From assembly GCA_902625455.1 (NCBI GenBank), contig CACOBL010000005.1, positions 1-64,000 on the forward strand: DNA of 64,000 nucleotides, in the 5' to 3' direction. This stretch comes from an uncultured Candidatus Actinomarina sp. GTDB taxonomy: Bacteria > Actinomycetota > Acidimicrobiia > Actinomarinales > Actinomarinaceae. A model generated the notes under the pieces. That model was not told where the DNA came from, did no database searches, and was given only the letters and a program-made list of their open reading frames with translations. The position numbers were made by a program, and so were the translations under genes. Numbering within the stretch: the stretch's first letter is position 1; every line of letters starts with the position of its first letter. Shown in pieces: positions 61,399 through 64,000 of this stretch.

Positions 61399-63564
61399 TT
61401 ATTCTTCTTCTGTTATTTCAGGATATAAAACTCTTTGGTGGTAAAGACCCTCCAAGCTCCCTTGAAAAGATTTTTTGATTATATCTAATTCTTTAAATGT
61501 AATTGGTGCATTATTTAATTGTCCATCTGTAATCTTCTCTTCAAATATTTCATTAATGACATTTCTTATTTTTTCCTCATCAGCATCTTCATTCATAAAA
61601 ATTGCTCTGCAAGCTGCTTCTAAAGAATCCGCCATCATTAATATTGCTGACTCTTTAGACGTAGGTCTGTTTCCAAGATGTCTAAATTCATCTTTTGAAA
61701 CGTTTTTGTTGACCTTTTTTTCTTTTTCATAAAAAAATCTTATTACTGCATCTCCATGGTGTTCTAAAATTCCTTTATATACAGTTTCAGGTATTTTAAA
61801 TCTCTTAGCTAATTTAACACCCTCTGTGACATGCGCTTTTAATATATTTGCAGACTCCATAGGAAGAAGCCCATCGTGAGGGTTCGATGAACCAATTTGA
61901 TTTTCAACAAACATTGTTGGATTAGCTGTTTTTCCAAGATCATGATAATAAGCCATTGCTCTAGCTAATTGACTATTAGCACCAATTTTATTTGCTGCTC
62001 TGTCTGCAAGAGTTCCTACTACCAATGAGTGATTGAAAGTACCAATAGCATTATCCTCTAGATAACGTAAAGCTGGGTGATTTCTATCAGCCAATTCTGA
62101 TAATTTAAAGCTCGAGGTTAATCTAAACAAACTCTCTATGTAAGAAGTTAGAGAAAAAGCTGCAAGATTTGCAACCAATGCACTTAAAAAAGAAAAAATT
62201 AAAATTTGTGTTAAATTACCATCGTCTCTCAAAAAGAAATAAACCCCAAAAGCAAGCAATGGCTGAGTTAAAGATATATAAATAATTCTTTCTCTAAGTA
62301 ATGTCCTGTCCGTATCTTCAGATAAAAATACTGCTGGAATAATTGTACCTAATGCTCCTAAAGCTACTAGTCCAATGTTTCCACCACCTGCAAGCGCTAA
62401 AAGTGAACTAGACAATGACAGGATTAAAGTTGCACGAAGATTTAAAAGTATAACTGAGATAATTCCTACAAAAGAAACGGGTAAGGCATACTGAATGAAA
62501 TCTAAATCTGACAAGTTTGAATAATATGAAACCCCTCTTAGAAATATTGAAGATACAAGAATTAAAGTAAGCATTAGAAGTAATTCATTATCATTTTTCC
62601 AAATTGAATCTCTTAATCTCCATAAAAGAACATATAAAACAAGGAATACGGAGAAGATTATCGGAATAGCAGATGTTTGGACTGTTCTTGATTCACCTGA
62701 AAGGTAACCGAATTCATCTAAAGCTTTGTACAAAACCTCATTTATAACTTCACCTTCACTTACAATGATTTCATCTTTAAAAAATTGAATAGTAACTTCT
62801 TCAACTGCATCAGAAGCTTTGTTTTTTTGATCATTCCATAGTTCTTCTTCAAGCCTTTGATTAGCTATTAAGTTTTCTGCAATAATTTCTCCAACCATTG
62901 ATCTTACTCTTGCTTCAGGGACTAAAACGTATAATTCACTTGGTAAATTTAAATTAGGAGGCGTCTGAACGATTGTTTGCCTAATTTGATTTAGATTTTC
63001 ATTATTTATACCATTCGACAAAAATTTGTCAGCCTGACTCTTGGCTTCAAATTCAATTTGCGTCAAAAAATTTGAATTATTTAAATTATCAAAGTTTGAA
63101 ATTTCAACTAAAACTTCAATGGCAGATGTTGAAATAGTTGAAAATAATAATGAGGACTGAACTTTTTCAATTTGCTCAACTTTACTCAATTCTACTATTT
63201 CAACTTTGGATTGAGGATTTTCTGGATTGCTATCACTATCAGTAACAAGTACCTCATCCGTTCTAGATTTTATTACTGTGAGAAACATTTCAGTAATTCC
63301 ATCAATTACCGATATGTTTATTTTGCTATCAATTGAGTAAACGGGGTCAACATCATTTCTTGCTTCTTCTTTTAACTTTTCAGTTTGCTGTTCATCTACA
63401 ATAGTTAGAAACCTAGGAGCAGAAAAAGCTGTCGGTGATTCATCTCCTACTTCAATCTTAATTATTTGGTTTTCTGGAAAAATTGAAAAAGAAATAAACC
63501 ATACAGCTGCTGAAAATAAAATAATATAAAATATCTTTCTAAAGTGAGTTAAGTAAATATTCAT
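61399..63564 (-). CDS. pgpH: 7TM-HD phosphodiesterase PgpH-like (c-di-AMP)
   Basis: The 721-residue protein has an N-terminal membrane helix and an extracytoplasmic domain (about residues 35-295, 7TMR-HDED). About seven membrane helices follow, and a cytoplasmic HD domain at about 510-700 shows FNHSLVVGTLADRAANKIG, MAYYHDLGKTANPTMFVENQ and ILEHHGD. The characterised relative PgpH hydrolyses cyclic di-AMP, so this cell probably uses that second messenger. Its place between phoH and ybeY matches the Firmicutes order. No c-di-AMP cyclase is in the window. It overlaps phoH by 1 bp. Confidence 0.9.
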   Translation of the reverse strand: MNIYLTHFRKIFYIILFSAAVWFISFSIFPENQIIKIEVGDESPTAFSAPRFLTIVDEQQTEKLKEEARNDVDPVYSIDSKINISVIDGITEMFLTVIKSRTDEVLVTDSDSNPENPQSKVEIVELSKVEQIEKVQSSLLFSTISTSAIEVLVEISNFDNLNNSNFLTQIEFEAKSQADKFLSNGINNENLNQIRQTIVQTPPNLNLPSELYVLVPEARVRSMVGEIIAENLIANQRLEEELWNDQKNKASDAVEEVTIQFFKDEIIVSEGEVINEVLYKALDEFGYLSGESRTVQTSAIPIIFSVFLVLYVLLWRLRDSIWKNDNELLLMLTLILVSSIFLRGVSYYSNLSDLDFIQYALPVSFVGIISVILLNLRATLILSLSSSLLALAGGGNIGLVALGALGTIIPAVFLSEDTDRTLLRERIIYISLTQPLLAFGVYFFLRDDGNLTQILIFSFLSALVANLAAFSLTSYIESLFRLTSSFKLSELADRNHPALRYLEDNAIGTFNHSLVVGTLADRAANKIGANSQLARAMAYYHDLGKTANPTMFVENQIGSSNPHDGLLPMESANILKAHVTEGVKLAKRFKIPETVYKGILEHHGDAVIRFFYEKEKKVNKNVSKDEFRHLGNRPTSKESAILMMADSLEAACRAIFMNEDADEEKIRNVINEIFEEKITDGQLNNAPITFKELDIIKKSFQGSLEGLYHQRVLYPEITEEE

Positions 63565-64000
63565 TATTTATCAGGAAATACTTCTAAAATTTTAGATACT
63601 ATTTTATTTCTTACGATATCAGAATTTTTAAATTCCACTACTGATATTTCTTCAATATTTGATAAAGATTTTCTAGTTTTTTTTAAGCCTGAAAAGTCTC
63701 TATTATGAAGATCAATTTGGGTTTCATCTCCTGTTATTATCATTTTTGAGTCTTCACCCAATCTTGTTAAAAACATTTTAATTTGACTTACGGTTGCATT
63801 TTGTGCTTCGTCTAAAATAATACATGCGTTGTTTAATGTCCTGCCTCGCATATAAGCTAATGGAACAATTTCAATATTTCTCTTTTCAATTAAATATTGT
63901 AAAGTTTCATTACCAAAAAAATACTCTAGTGAATCAAATAGTGGTACTAAATAAGGATCTATTTTTTGAGACAAATCTCCTGGAAGATATCCAAGTCTCT
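63564..64000 (-). CDS. phoH: PhoH-like ATPase, 5' part outside window
   Basis: This is the C-terminal part of a PhoH-family P-loop ATPase, cut off by the window end. The reading frame is open to base 64000, and the upstream residues DLGYLPGDLSQKIDPYL match the PhoH consensus. Then come Walker B CIILDEAQNATVSQIKMFL and ITGDETQIDL. The Walker A loop must lie beyond the window. An apparent TTG start at 63974 is internal. The gene is probably the first in this minus-strand run phoH-pgpH-ybeY-uppS-glyS-dnaG. Confidence 0.92.
   Translation of the reverse strand, partial: RLGYLPGDLSQKIDPYLVPLFDSLEYFFGNETLQYLIEKRNIEIVPLAYMRGRTLNNACIILDEAQNATVSQIKMFLTRLGEDSKMIITGDETQIDLHNRDFSGLKKTRKSLSNIEEISVVEFKNSDIVRNKIVSKILEVFPDK

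Noticed and set aside
63564..63974. PhoH as a short complete protein of 136 residues
   Set aside because: Conserved PhoH residues continue in frame to the window end, so it is a truncated view of a normal gene.
1..64000. CRISPR arrays, insertion sequences, phage or integrase genes
   Set aside because: I saw no regularly spaced repeats, transposase motifs, terminal inverted repeats with target duplications, or integrase-like proteins in the window.

Overview
The window is AT-rich (roughly 70% A+T by eye), extremely gene-dense bacterial DNA. Genes overlap by 1-30 bp almost everywhere, and the only gene-free stretch longer than 300 bases (11899-12311) holds the RNase P RNA. I infer a streamlined Actinobacteriota-like organism, perhaps a marine lineage such as Ca. 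Actinomarinales. The reasons are: the Nif3 / C4 zinc-ribbon / RNase H trio; the order phoH-ybeY-uppS-glyS-dnaG, a condensed form of the mycobacterial order; a DnaQ/GIY-YIG fusion of the Rv2191 type; an F420-type LLM oxidoreductase; a polyprenol-phosphate mannose synthase; a LytR-CpsA-Psr protein; and start codons that look leaderless. The exact lineage is not proven. A complete System I cytochrome c maturation set and PgpH are less typical of Actinobacteria.

Region 1 (1-11898, all + strand) is one unbroken gene run. It holds branched-chain amino acid synthesis (ilvC, cut by the window edge, leuA, leuB), a nitroreductase-like protein, a SpoU/TrmH RNA methyltransferase, a DnaQ exonuclease fused to a UvrC-like GIY-YIG domain, and then ccmA-B-C-E-F-H-(I-like)-G for cytochrome c maturation. 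rnpB follows. Region 2 (12312-22672) holds an F420-type oxidoreductase, a TSUP transporter, a small membrane protein, the RNase H/zinc-ribbon/Nif3 trio, an RND/MMPL exporter, an M15-type peptidase and PEP carboxylase.

Region 3 (about 22611-56836) is a 34-kb surface-polysaccharide locus arranged in short blocks on alternating strands. It encodes UDP-ManNAcA supply (wecB, wecC), UDP-GlcA to UDP-xylose (ugd, uxs), a probable UDP-GlcA 4-epimerase and further SDR sugar enzymes. It has two different priming phosphoglycosyltransferases, about eight GT4 glycosyltransferases, one GT2 enzyme, one flippase and three Wzy/ligase-like membrane proteins. It also has an asparagine-synthase-like amidotransferase, a heparinase II/III-like protein, a CMP-Neu5Ac-hydroxylase-like MBL-Rieske protein and an LCP protein that could attach the product to the wall. 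The likely product is one or more uronic-acid and amino-sugar containing wall or capsule polymers.

Region 4 (56838-64000, - strand) is housekeeping: tRNA-CAT, an SCP2-domain protein, tRNA-Asn, dnaG, glyS, uppS, ybeY, pgpH and the 3' part of phoH.

The most interesting observations are three. The CMAH-like enzyme carries its Rieske domain at the opposite end from the animal enzyme. One Wzy-like protein carries an inserted extracytoplasmic domain of about 430 residues, rich in cysteine. A TANNNT hexamer sits 6-8 nt upstream of the first codon of 12 of 13 transcription-unit heads, which implies that leaderless transcription is the rule.
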